Source: Wyeomyia smithii
Lineage: Eukaryota; Arthropoda; Insecta; Diptera; Culicidae
NCBI RefSeq assembly: GCF_029784165.1
Contig: NC_073695.1
Coordinates: 13,887,286 to 13,951,285 of the forward strand
Direction: 5' to 3'
DNA: 64,000 nucleotides
Numbering within the stretch: the first letter of the stretch is position 1; the number at the start of each line of letters is the position of its first letter. The translations under genes and the position numbers were made by a program. Below, in pieces: positions 9,448 to 20,326 of the stretch. The notes under the pieces were generated by a model. It was given only the letters and a program-made list of their open reading frames with translations. It ran no database searches and was not told the origin of the DNA.

Positions 9448-10556
9448 AACTGAAATTTTCATTGCAAAGCAGGATTTACGACAAAAATTTACATGAAAAA
9501 AGATATCTGATATCTTATCGGGGAGCTGAGATATTGACATTTTTATATATGATAGAAAACTATGCATTTTAACAAATATGTTTAATAAATTTCTTATTTT
9601 GGAAGATAGAAAATACCAATGTTCAGAGAACAAATGCGTTCTTGGATGCCTGATAACTTAGTACAAGGTTTAAAAATTCGGAAAAATCTGCGAAAAAAGT
9701 TAAAACCAAAATTGTGATTTTTAGTACCTTCTAATAGGAAACTCAATGTTGCTCGTAATATGTAAGAGATAGAAACATGTTGTCTTCGGTAAAGTTTCTT
9801 GTTTTAAAATAACCTAAAATTTTGTCGATGACACCTTGTGTCTATCTTATTCTGATAAAAATTAAATTTTTTATCTCACTCATTGGTGGATTGATCATCT
9901 ATCTTTCTACATTTAAAGATGCATTTTTGAATATCCTGAAACTTTTCCGACATATCTTATGGCTTAAATCAACATTTGAATCACTATTTTGGAAATTATA
10001 CGCACAAACGGCAAAATAAAACACTGTGCAATGGAGATAATAAGCTTTAGTGGCATTGACAAAATGCATAGTTTTCCATCACATGTATAAACGCCAATAT
10101 CACAGCCCCCCGATAAGATATCAAAGATCTTTTTTCATGTAAATTTCCGTCTTAAATTCCGCTTAGCAGTAAAAATTTCAGTTCTTGATCAAATTTTTTT
10201 TTATATGTGTTTTGAAGGGTTTTGTTTGAAAATTATGAGAAAAATTCACTTTTTTGTGATGTTCAATAGGCTCTGTAAGTCAAATAATTGAATGCGATGC
10301 TGAACCAAACCTTGCGAAATATTCAAAAACAACCCCACAAAAATTAAAAAATATATGGAAAAATGTAGGATGTGCAAAGGGTGGATTTGTACCTTGAAAA
10401 AGTCATTTTTTCATAAATCACGTTTGGGCAACCTGAAAACGATTTTTTAGAAAGTCGAAATGTTCTACAAAAATACTTTAATTAACATTATCTTTCAATT
10501 AAGGGCTGAGCACCTTAACTTTTTCAACATCGATTATTTTTGGGACACCCTACAGT
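9448..10556. mobile_element. Remainder of outer foldback element
   Basis: 9448-9575 is the inverted partner of about 10055-10175; both contain GAACTGAAATTTT, TTTACATGAAAAAAGAT, TGATATCTTATCGGGG and GAAAACTATGCATTTT. 10210-10556 is the inverted partner of 1304-1660. Joining 1660 to 9448 therefore gives one foldback with arms near 500 bases and a spacer at about 9576-10054. No protein is encoded. The right end (GGGACACCCTACAGTATA) lies beside TA. Confidence 0.75.
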
Positions 10557-10689
10557 ATATATAATCGCATCACTTATCAAGGCACCTTTCTCTACTAACA
10601 GAAATCCCCTTTCTGTGACCTTCATGGAGATGCAGATGTTAACACGGTGTTCAAACAGCAATGGTCACACTAGCATCTCCGCCCTATTC
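10557..10689. other. Short non-coding gap
   Basis: Sequence between the outer foldback and the T-rich tract. Nothing recognised. Confidence 0.4.
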
Positions 10690-12195
10690 CTACCTGATTT
10701 AAACGTTATTATTTTTTTGTTCCTATTTGCTTTTGTATTACCCTTGCACTTTTACTATTGTGTTCATTTTTTACACTTCTTCAACTAATGTTTTGCTCAT
10801 ACTTAGCTTCAATAGTGTTCTTCTTTCAAGTGTCTTGCTGATCGTTTACTCTGTTTTTTCGTTTTTCTGTTACGCTTCATTTGTTCTTTCTTTTCTTTTT
10901 ATTTCCTTTTATTTTCATTCTACTTTTAATGTAAATGTAATGCACCCCTTTTTTCAGCTTCTGTTTTCTTAGATTCCTTCGGCTCCCCTCTCACTTTTGT
11001 TTTGCTTCTGATTTGTTTGTCTCCAATGATCTTTTGCTCTTTTTCGCTTTTTTTTATTACTCATCTTTTGGTCTTCTATTGCCCAGACTTTGTCTCCTTT
11101 TGCTCTTTAATTTTCAGTTATTATTTTTTTACTTTTCATTCGCTTTTCGTTTACCCATTTTTTATTTTTCTTATTCTAGTTTTTGCTTATCATTTCTCCA
11201 TTGATTTTTCTCCTCTTATTCATATTTTGTTCATAGTTTACTTTGCTTTTGCTTATCTTTGGTTCTTTTCCACTCTACTATTACGCTTTTGGTGTTTTTT
11301 TTTTTAATTTATGATTACTCTCTTTTGCTTTTCTGTTCTGTTCTTTTCTAGCACTCTTCTTATGCTTTTATTTGTTATCTATTCACTGTTTTCAGCTCTA
11401 TATTCAGCTTTGTACTAGCTCTTTTTTGCTTCATTTTCTTTTCGTCTGTTTCATTTAACTTTTTTTTGTTGCTCGTTTTATCTGATTTTATATTTCATGC
11501 TCTTTCCCTTCTCTTTTTCAATCAATCACATAAAAGTCTTTTCTACGCAGAGGTCACGTAGCGCGTAAAAACCTCTCAAATTCTGAAATCACTTTTATTT
11601 CGCTTTTGATTTTTTCGTCTCCCAATGATCTTTTGATCTCTTTTTCTTTTCTTTTTGCCCTTTTTTCGCCTTTTCTTCGCTCTAGAATTTTCTGTTATTC
11701 TTCCTTTTCTCTTATATTATTTTTCTTTTGCCTTTCATTTCCCTTTCATTTGCTCTTCATTTACTTTTCTTTTCCTAGCTGCTGTAATTCTTTGTTTTTT
11801 CCTATTTTACTAATATTTTGCATTATGAAATTTTGTTTTTGATTCGCTCTTTTTCTCTTTTACTCTTTTTGTGCTTTTTTTCACTTCTGTTCCACTATCT
11901 CTTTACTCCTCGGTGATTATTCCAGCGCTCTTTTTATGCCGTTTTTTGTTGTCTATTTGCTATTTCTAGCTATATTTCAGATCTTATTTTTTCACTTTTT
12001 GCTGCTTTAGTTTGCTCCTCTTTTGAGCCACTTTTGTTTCTTGTTTGCTCTTCTTTTATTCCTTACTGTTTGGCTTTGTTTTTCTACCTCGCTTGGTATT
12101 TTACCTTTCTTCAACTCCTATATATCTAGCTTCTCTCATATCTCCTCAAATCCTACTGCTTTTTTACTCATAATTCGCTCCTTATTTACATATTT
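10690..12195. repeat. 1.5-kb T-rich, purine-poor low-complexity tract
   Basis: The plus strand is dominated by T with interspersed C and G in words such as TTTTGCTC, CTTTTTCTTTT and TTCGCTTTT. Adenine is scarce throughout. The open frames here (10540-12232) translate to Phe/Leu/Ser-rich strings and arise from composition alone. About 40 bases near 11540-11580 are of normal composition. I find no exact repeat unit; it resembles a heavily mutated pyrimidine microsatellite. Confidence 0.7.
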
Positions 12196-12212
12196 TCTGG
12201 CCCACCAGAATA

Positions 12213-13168
12213 TAGGGGGAATAGGGGCATAATGAACACCCTTACTTGGTTGCTGATTTAAGCATGGGAAACGACAAGAATTTTAAACTGTCTTCGGTTC
12301 AAAACTTGAATTAATTATCTATAATTAAAGGCACACTATTCACAAATTGAAAAGTTTATCGTATAATGGTGAAAAACACAAATTAGATTCATGCATGAAA
12401 AACTAGCAATCAGTCGATGTGTGGGGCACAATGAGCACCCTACTGGGGCATAATGGGCACCCACGGGGTATATATACCCTATAGAACATATATTGAAACT
12501 GTGTAGAAGTAAAACTAAGGGGCCAACGTTTATCGCGAGATGCCGTTATTCTTGGCGGCTTGTTTCGTGAATGTCCCGTCTCGCCTTATGGTGGCCAATT
12601 CTGCATGCAGGCCCTTTTTCTGACCGATTCGGTCTCAAAGATTTTTTGAAATATGTTCGCACCATCACTGTAAACAAACACTGACTATGGAAACAGACAA
12701 ACTCACAAGTCTACTGAGATGAATTTCACGTAAGTTTATGTGACAAGGTGTGCTCATTTCACCCCACCTAAAGGTGACAATTTCGCCCCTACCGAATTAG
12801 TTGAAGTTAACATGAGATTTCATCACTAATTATAGCTTAAAATCAAAACATCATGATGGTGAAATTCGGGGTACGTCCCATACGTCATATTGATGTCTAC
12901 ATACTTGATTGAGCCATTTAAACGACCGTAGAAGCTTATTTTGTAGTGCGCATTAATAATGATTTTTCCAACATCCGGGAGCCGAGTTGATTTTTTGAAA
13001 TTATTTCCATATTTTAAACAGACAAATCACTTTTGTTCTACATAAAGAGATACTGTAGTAACTACGGAAGAGTTCCACATACCACATTGCATTAAAAAAT
13101 GCGTAGTTTCGCATAAAAGAGGGGTGCCCATTTCGCCCCGTGTGCTCATTATGCCCCTAGTCCCCCTA
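12213..13168. mobile_element. Inverted-repeat element with TAGGGGGA ends (hAT-like candidate)
   Basis: The left end is TAGGGGGAATAGGGGCATAA and the right end, on the other strand, is TAGGGGGACTAGGGGCATAA, continuing TGAGCAC. Related words GGGGCATAATGGGCACC occur internally near 12440. The flanking eight bases are CCAGAATA and CCAGAGTT, agreeing at six of eight positions, compatible with an old hAT duplication. No transposase frame. Length is 956 bases. Confidence 0.6.
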
Positions 13169-13271
13169 CCAGAGTTTTTCCCCAGCATTCTATCAGGTTT
13201 TTTGCTATGTTATGTTGCTTCTCTATTCCATTTGTTGTATGAATTGTGTTTCATTTATTCGAACATCTTCC

Positions 13272-13380
13272 TTAACCTTTAGTGCCCAGTGCCACCTTTA
13301 GACGATTTTCAGTTGAGCCTCTAAAAAACTTCTATGAAAATAAAAAAAAATTCATATAGCTTCATGGTGATTATTATTTT
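13272..13380 (+). mobile_element. Truncated piggyBac-like MITE
   Basis: TTAACCTTTAGTGCCCAGTG followed by CACCTTTAGACGATTTTCAG closely matches one end of the complete copy at 38130-38257 in reverse complement (CCGCCTTTAGACGGTCTTCA). Similarity fades near 13380 and the second terminal repeat is missing. Confidence 0.55.
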
Positions 13381-13744
13381 GCTGTTTCCAATAATTTTTT
13401 GACGTAGAACTATGTTTCACGCAACATATATTGGGGTCCAGTTTCAAAAACCGAAAACACCGAGAGCATCACGAAAATTGGCCACTTTCAAATGTTTTAA
13501 ACTCAGTCATTTTCCAACCGATTTCCTTTCATTTTTATAGTGAGCGATTGTCGGATTTTGAAACGTAGATTTCGACAGAAATTGACTTTCTGGGACTTAA
13601 AAACTTCTAAACTGAAAATCTTGCTCACCTCAAAAATTTCTTAGTCTCAGAAATTCCAATTTTTTCTATTTTTTTTTTTTTTGTAGGTAACATTTTTGAT
13701 ATTTCATGCATTTTTAAGACATTTGACATCAAACAAAAAAATCG
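13381..13744. other. Non-coding; includes a dispersed repeat fragment
   Basis: No gene. 13690-13744 is the inverted counterpart of sequence at 23440-23500 and 25175-25230 (ATCGATTTTT, ATGTCTTA and AATGCATGA in reverse complement), so it is a third piece of that repeat family. Confidence 0.45.
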
Positions 13745-14560
13745 ATATCGAGGCCCGCCCTTCGGGTCACACCCTCTGCACGATTCAAAGGGAGTATCCC
13801 CGAAACACGCACGTAGCACATCACTTGCGCCATGGTGGGCTTGATCAGTCGAGTCAGTTCATCCAGAAATCCGTTGTCGTGCATAATCTGCCATACCATA
13901 TATCGATTGTATCATAGGCCGCCATGAAGTGGATGAAGATTTGATGTGTGGACACGTTGTACTCGCGGCATTTCTGTAAGATCTGTCTGATTCAGAATCT
14001 CTGGTCTGTGGTGGCACGGGCTCCCATGAAACCTGCTTGGTACAGGCTCACGAACCTCTTGGATATCATCGAAGTACTCCTCCCACCTGCCGACCACCTC
14101 GCTGGCATCCGTAAGAAGACTCCCATCCACGTCGTTGCACATGTCGGCTTGCGGCACATAGTCTCTGCGAGATGTTCTCTCTTGTTGACCTGCCCTGGTG
14201 CATCACCCAGGTCCGGTCCTCCTCACTCACCGCTGCCTCGCATTCCCCGTCATACCAGTCGTTTCTGCCAGTCGTTTCTGTATTTTTTCTCGGGAAGCTG
14301 CGAAGTTGACCCATCGCTGACTGTTGTCGTTCGTCACGGTGTGCAGACTGTGCGAGCCGATCACCGGCTTGTATTTGTCTTCCCTACCGATCTGAGCGTT
14401 TATGTCCCCGATAACAATCTTGATGTCTCTACGCGAGCAGCTATCGTAGAGTTTTTCCAGCTGTGCGTAGAACACTCCTTTCTCAACTTCGGATCTTCCT
14501 TCTCGAAGGCCGTTGATCAGTGGTGTATTGATCGACCCAAAAACACCAAAGGCTACAATG
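13745..14560 (-). pseudogene. Degraded RTE-like endonuclease/RT fragment
   Basis: Minus-strand similarity to the RTE-like element, in several frames. From 14530 downward: KGVFYAQLEKLYDS and IKIVIGDINAQIGRED (endonuclease), then NDWYDGECEAAVSEEDRT (linker), then DGSLLTDASEVVGRWEEYFD (region before RT), then a jump to QAGFMGARATTDQ and the motif A region (AAYDTID). It stops near RT motif B at 13745. Several internal deletions and frameshifts are evident, and both ends are missing. No target duplication was found. Confidence 0.7.
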
Positions 14561-14817
14561 TAGGCCTGGGATGCTTCGAAAGTTGTGCTACTTTTCGTTC
14601 ACGGCACTAGAAAAAACGAATTTGTTGAGTGTTGTGTTTTCACGGGAGAAATTTATCAACTTCTTCGCGGATAAACTCAATAAATTCTGCAAAAACATTT
14701 AATTAGAAAAATGTTTGAAAAGTTTGTTAAATTTTAAATAAACAGTAAATCATACATTTCAAATTTTTCCGATTTTTTGTGTGATTAAAACCAAAGATTT
14801 CAAATCAATTATTCGAA
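14561..14817. other. Non-coding gap
   Basis: AT-rich; nothing recognised. Confidence 0.4.
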
Positions 14818-14841
14818 TCGTTGTAAAAGCACTTTTGAAGA
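14818..14841. repeat. Left copy of a 22-24-bp direct repeat
   Basis: TTGTAAAAGCACTTTTGAAG with flanking matches, identical to 17541-17564. The spacing and the repeat tail next to the right copy suggest a target-site duplication. Confidence 0.7.
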
Positions 14842-17540
14842 GGGGAGCTGGCATCGCTGGCGACGTGTGTAGACGCTTTATTTATTGCGTCCGTGGTAAT
14901 CGCGTTTCATAGTGATATATAGCACGATAAATTGTGAATTTCGTGTGGTAATTGTAGGTGAAAGTGTTTCGAGTGTTATAACAGTGTATTAAAAGTGATT
15001 TGGAAGTGGAACGATCTGGAAATTCAAAGTTTTATTGCCGTTTTTTACCAATTTGTCGCCTAGCAAATGGCTGCTTTCAAAGCGCAGTTGTTGTGTTGGT
15101 GACTTTCCTTTGTTACGGTAGTGTGCAAGCATATTCTCCGCCGACGGCACGATCTGCTGAGAGGCAGAAACTGAGAGAGCGGCAGTTGTAACCATAGAAA
15201 CAAGTTGCCTATACTTGTTTGTGTGCGAGCGGAGGCATGTTTGGTTTGCTGAAAGCTGATTCAATGACTAAGATAAGTGCATACATTTACAGACATGTTT
15301 GTTTATTTATAAATGACTCGAAGGTAGTAGTTTTCACCGACAAGAATCAAACTGTTTTTTTCTATATTTCGTGGTGTAGCGTGTGCAGTATGGTATGAGT
15401 TTTTTAGCGATGAATTTGTGCGTCATTTAATGGCGAATTCATCTTTCATGTGTGCTACCACAGCGTAGCATTTTCGTACTGTTCTGTCATTCATTCATGC
15501 ACCGCTTGAAAAGGTGTACCACACGATTGCTGTTTATCTATTTTGCGATATTTCCCAATGTTAAAAATGTCTTGAATTTCTGAACTGAAATATATCTGAT
15601 GACCATGTTTTAATGTCCATTGTCATTCCTTTTCTATTTATGACTTCACTAGCTTTTGAATAATTATTTTTACGCCATAGCAAAGTTTTGTTAAACATGC
15701 TAAATTTTTATAGACGCAGATCCGATATGGTAAAATGAATAATAATTGTTCTGGCATTTTGTAAAGGGTTTAGAAATACTGTAATGTTGTGTCAAGCTCG
15801 TTTCTGCGGCTGTGCTACACCGTCCTGGACTACACTTTACAGCTCGAAAACGAACACGCAAGCGACGCTACACTCAGCTGTCATATTTTTAGTACGCCAT
15901 TTGAGAGCATTTGTTTTGTTATTAGTGTTTTCAGACTGCACCCTGTCTCTTTCGTGTGTAGTCCAAGATAAAGTGTGTAGTCGGATACAGAAAAAGTATA
16001 GTTCGGAAAGTGAAAAAAAGTACAGGACAAAACTGTAGTCCGGGTGTGAATGCGCCGCGGAGACGAGTTCGACATTACATATGCTTTTACGCATGTCTTT
16101 TGACAAAAAGGTCCCCATCGCTCAGCTTAATAATGAGCCAACATAACGCGTAACATTGTGGTTGTGGTTTGTGGAATTCGGAATATGGTGCATTGTTGCT
16201 AGTCGAAGTCGAAATCTTATAATTCAATTTTTTCGATTTTTCTAGTTTTTGAGCAGAGGTCTTTGTATACTATGTCCCAATAATGACTAGTTCGGCATTT
16301 TGTCAACAAACTTAAGATATATATTTTGGTCAATCTGCGTATCTGCATTTTTCAAATTATTGGAGCTTTGGATGCATGAAACTTTGCCAATTTTTCTATT
16401 TGATAGGCAACACTCGCATCGACAGCTAATAGAGAATCGGCGTGAAATATCGTGCTCCCGAGCGTCTCCGTCGGTAGTCGTGGATTGAGCGGTCGTGCAC
16501 AATGCTTTGGTAAAACGCGTCTCCGGTCCGGGAGAGTTTTGCTCATATAAATGTTTTCGAAATGTAGTAACCCAACTTTATGATATGTTAGTTCGAATCG
16601 TCCACTTAGTGTGGTATACCATTTTGCGTTTCACTAGGATGTAACACACTTACCTGTGCGTGACCCTAACAACACTCTTTAGTTTATTACTGCTTTAAAT
16701 CGGTCTCAAATCAAAAAATCGCTTTTTAAGAACAGACGAACAGTATACAAGAAACGCCGTTAGTCGACCTGCTAAGCTCAAAGACAGATGTCCGTCTGAC
16801 CGAATATCTAGAGACTTCGCGTCGATACCTTTCATGAGGTCGTATTTTCTACAGATTGGTTATAAACGTGTTAGAATTTTTATATAAATAGGGTCACTCC
16901 ACGAAGAAGTGAAAGGAGTCGCGAGGCGTTAACGTGGACTCACCTCTCGTAGCTTTCGTAACATTGTGTAGTCAGCTGAGATCAATCAATGGGAGACACG
17001 TTACGGTAGTTGCATAATGACTACATAAACAGATGTTCAAATATTTGAGTCGGTCTTGATTGAGTCAAAGGTCCGGTATTCTCGCGTGCACTTTATTTTT
17101 GCGGTGTTACTTCATCTAACATATTGATCGCGTTATGATTTCCGTAGAAGGTATAATAAACTCGTACGCGCGATATTTGTTATTATGAACCCGGTACTCG
17201 AACTCAGCGCATCGTTTACCAAAACGAACCTGCTGCAAACCTTACCCTTTTCTCCAACATCCCAGTGATTTCTCGTGGAAGTGCAGAGGTGTTCTCGGCT
17301 ACCAATAAAGCGAGTATTACGTCAACATATTCCTATACACACTCCTTCTCTGACCTGCATTCGGATGCGGCCGGCGCTGGTATTGCCTAATATAAAGATT
17401 AAGGTCACCAGTTTTTACACATTGAAGATGAATGTTAGTCCCAAGCATCATCTGTTGGTTCTCTATGTAATTACAGTTGATCTGGCAATAACGGAGTAGC
17501 AACCGCGGGTGGTCAATCATGCTCATGCTCATGCTCATGC
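14842..17540 (+). mobile_element. 2.7-kb segment with TPRT-like boundaries, no coding capacity
   Basis: The segment starts GGGGAGCTGGCATCGCTGGC and ends with four ATGCTC repeats, directly inside a perfect 22-24-base direct repeat. A long duplication with a short-repeat 3' tail is typical of non-LTR insertions, but no ORF1 or RT motif is visible in any frame. The first 350 bases look like a transcript leader (GTGTTATAACAGTG, purine-rich runs). The middle may contain further insertions, including an LTR-like block. It could be a deleted retroelement retaining its 5' and 3' ends, or a retrocopied non-coding transcript. Confidence 0.45.
16563..17331 (+). mobile_element. Possible solo LTR
   Basis: The block starts TGTAGTAACCCAAC and ends ACGTCAACA, giving a TG...CA layout. 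It has a TATA-like TATATAAATAG near 16877 and AATAAAG near 17303 in the right order for U3-R-U5. However, the flanking five bases do not match, so the boundaries are a guess. Confidence 0.25.
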
Positions 17541-17542
17541 TC
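17519..17542 (+). repeat. (ATGCTC)4 hexanucleotide repeat
   Basis: Four tandem ATGCTC units directly left of the right-hand direct repeat copy, interpreted as a retrotransposition tail. Confidence 0.85.
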
Positions 17543-17564
17543 GTTGTAAAAGCACTTTTGAAGA
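17541..17564. repeat. Right copy of the 22-24-bp direct repeat
   Basis: Identical to 14818-14841. Confidence 0.7.
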
Positions 17565-18936
17565 ACAAATTTTTTTTTCTTACAAAGTATTCCTAGAAAG
17601 GGGCCGTTCCTAAACCACGTGGTCATATTTTGGTCACTTTTTATTTAATTGACAAACCGGATTCTGTTAAAAATCCCAATTCCACGCCCTCTATTCATAG
17701 TGAAAAAATGTAACACAAAGACCCTTCTGTCCAAGTCAGACAGCCCAATTCGTCCCAATCGACAAAGATTGCTTCATTTTCCGACTAATCTACTATGATC
17801 GACGGGTGGCATTCTGGTTCCTTCACCCCCACATTACAGTATCGCCAGTCCCCGTGTCTTGAAGCTGAAATCACATATTCACCCCACATCCACTCATAGT
17901 GGAGAGTTTTACTTTCTCTCTCACTCGGACGTTTATCGTCTCTTTTGTACGGGGTGCAAGTCATTGGCAACATTTCGGCTTTTCACTTCATCCACTTCAC
18001 ATGCCACCAGTGCAAGTACCTGTGAGGGCGGGAGAAATTGAGGAGCTTCTCGACAGGCGAACGTCAAACATTCATAGCAGGAGCAGTAACCGGGGTCCAC
18101 CAAACAGGACAGGACAGGGAAAGCTTGTGCTAGAAAACCAATTCGAACGGAACGAATGTCGATAGTGATGACGACAACGACGTCGACGACGACGAGAATG
18201 ATGATGACAATGATGGCGTCCAGCCTGGACGAGGATCGTTAAAAAGCACCATATCGATGGCACGAGTGCCAAAAACTGGATGTTGTCGAGCTGAAGCGTG
18301 TTTGTGCTGAACAGCTTAAGTGCGTGTGGGTGCTGCTGGAAATGGGATTATGAGTACATACTGATGTCACGTGCTTATAATGCCATGGTGAAGTGCCAGA
18401 AAAATAGAATGCTTTTAAGGGGTTTCGAGGTACTGTGGGTCCAAGATAATTATTTAATTCGCTGTTGCTGGTTCTACTAGCCGAAAACTGATTTACGGGT
18501 TCATGACCGTGTCCGTCATAAAATCTAGTCACAGCAGGAAAGCGGAACATTTCAATGGAGGCTTCTGTTCCATACGGTTTAGTACGGTATTTTCAGTTGA
18601 CACAGCACCTATCCACACACATATACACGTACATAGTCCGGCCAATTTTCCAGATCCATTCACGGCCAACGGAGCAACAACAGTTTTATCCCTGTATCGT
18701 TTCCCATTTCACGGCCATCAACCAAGGGAACGATGCTAAAATGCTGTCGGTATTTTTTTTCCTCAATTTTTTACGTCAGCACTACGTGTATTTATCCGCC
18801 AAACTGCGGTATGCTAAATACATGAGAGACAGCTGCAACCAGTGTTTGCTAGTAATTGACCCATATTTTGAAGCTATAGAAAAATACCATGGGAAGATAA
18901 GTGCCTCCTCTTTTTTCTCTTTATGTTTTTTTGAAG
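17565..18936. other. Non-coding; (GAC/GAT)n microsatellite at 18165-18218
   Basis: No supported gene. GGGGCCGTTCCTAAACCACG at 17597 resembles a MITE end, but no inverted partner was found. At 18165-18218 GAC, GAT and GTC trinucleotides form an imperfect microsatellite. The frame at 18555-18983 has no domain I recognise. Confidence 0.4.
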
Positions 18937-19330
18937 TAGAATACTTCTCTCAGGAAGTTCGGCTACATAGGGATGTGAAATGAAAATCTAAAACCGAAAA
19001 AAGTGAAAAATATGTCCAATTTCAAATGCTAATAAATCGGTTAGTATTCGATGAATTTCCTTCGTTCTTGCAGCAATAGATTGGAAAATCTTCTAAGATT
19101 CGTCCCAAAATAAGATAAGTGAAATTTCATTATTCACACTATTGTACTATTGAAAATAGTCAAGCCTTGTCAAAACGAAAAATTCGACCTCTGATTGGTC
19201 GTTATATGCTTGCTTCCTAAGCACGGTCGACAGGATCATATACCTTGCAATTGAAAACATGCTATTTGGCCTATATAAGAGCCTGTTTCAGCCGGAGCCG
19301 CTCATAATAGTTCTAGACAGCGACAACAGC
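18937..19330 (+). promoter_or_regulatory. Repeated promoter-like module, copy 1
   Basis: About 390 bases shared with 22255-22590. Conserved blocks in order: ACTTCTCTCAGGAAGTTCGG, CTACATAGGGATGTGAAATG, TAATAAATCGGTTAGT, CTATTGTACTATTGAAAA, CCTCTGATTGGTCGTTAT (an inverted CCAAT box), AAGCACGGTCG, and TTTGGCCTATATAAGAGC (TATA near 19273). About 30 bases downstream is CTCATAATAGTTCT, a plausible initiation region that recurs at 21210. Architecture resembles a histone-type promoter, but no histone frame follows. Confidence 0.55.
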
Positions 19331-20318
19331 AGTCGTCCTTCCTTAGCAGCAGCACTAGCCCTGTGGTTGGTCACCACGTCTCAGGAGCAGCGCGGTTTTT
19401 CTCAGCGTGTGTCGCCAGACAGCCATTATTCCCCCCGTGTTGGGGCAGCATGATGATTGCCATCAGGAAATCCAATTTCGGAAATCAAAATGCCTTTTTT
19501 GCATCCTAGCAATTCAAATTTGTCGCACCCGTCTAATTTACTGAATGTGAAATAGCTTCCACAGTGCATGTTGTCCGTGTATCTTAATTCCCCCAATGTA
19601 AGGGCAGCTCAAAGGTTGTAATTAGCAACCGATTTTGAACCGCAACATGCTTTTTTCAAGGCAAATAAAAAAATAATTGAAGGGTAACAATTTTCTGGCA
19701 TCAACACAAGCAGACATTCTGTGCGGGATGCAATCAAATTCTGTTGTAGTTGTCTAATTTTTACTTTATTTAGTAAACTCCCCACTGTAGGGGCAGCGCA
19801 AACGCTGCGATCAGCATAACCGACATTGAATAATAAACTGCCCTGTTAGGACGCATTCACAAAAGCAGTTAGTTCGACTATGCAGAGCTAATATGAAGTC
19901 GATTCAATCAATCAGCATAAACAGAATTTCGTCGTCCCCCAGCTGCCAAGTTGCAACATGATGCAACACGCAACAGCGAGCAAACGAAATCGCTTGATGT
20001 TACAAACCGCAATAAGATACGGGTTAAAACCGTTGCGTGTGTGAGAGCACCATCGGTGTTTATTCGCTGGACACACTATCTACTGTCTACTGAACGCAAT
20101 AATCTGCTTACATGCGACACGGGGACGGGAACATTTTTTTCAACCAAGCTGCACAACACGACACAAAACATGTTATTTTGTTGCTTCAATGAGAGTGCTA
20201 TCGGTCCGGCTCGACAAGAAATCATTTTTGTGCATCCGTGCTACGAAACTAAGGAAAAACTTTAGAAACTGAAAAAAGAGGTGGAGCTTATCAAATGATC
20301 GCTCTGAGCCGGAATGAA
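19331..20318. other. Non-coding downstream of promoter module; CCCC/GGGG hairpins
   Basis: No gene seen. Three short pairing motifs, CCCCCCGTGTTGGGGCAGC (19427), CCCCCAATGTAAGGGCAGC (19585) and CCCCACTGTAGGGGCAGC (19780), recur with 150-200-base spacing. Confidence 0.45.
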
Positions 20319-20326
20319 GTCACACA
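20319..20326. repeat. 8-bp target duplication, left
   Basis: GTCACACA, identical to 21113-21120. Confidence 0.9.

Noticed and set aside
10540..12232. Series of Phe/Leu/Ser-rich frames resembling membrane proteins
   Set aside because: They arise from T-rich low-complexity DNA; overlapping frames look equally hydrophobic and no start, domain or codon signal is present.
17597..17660. MITE starting GGGGCCGTTCCTAAACCACG
   Set aside because: Only one end is visible; no inverted partner was found within several kb.
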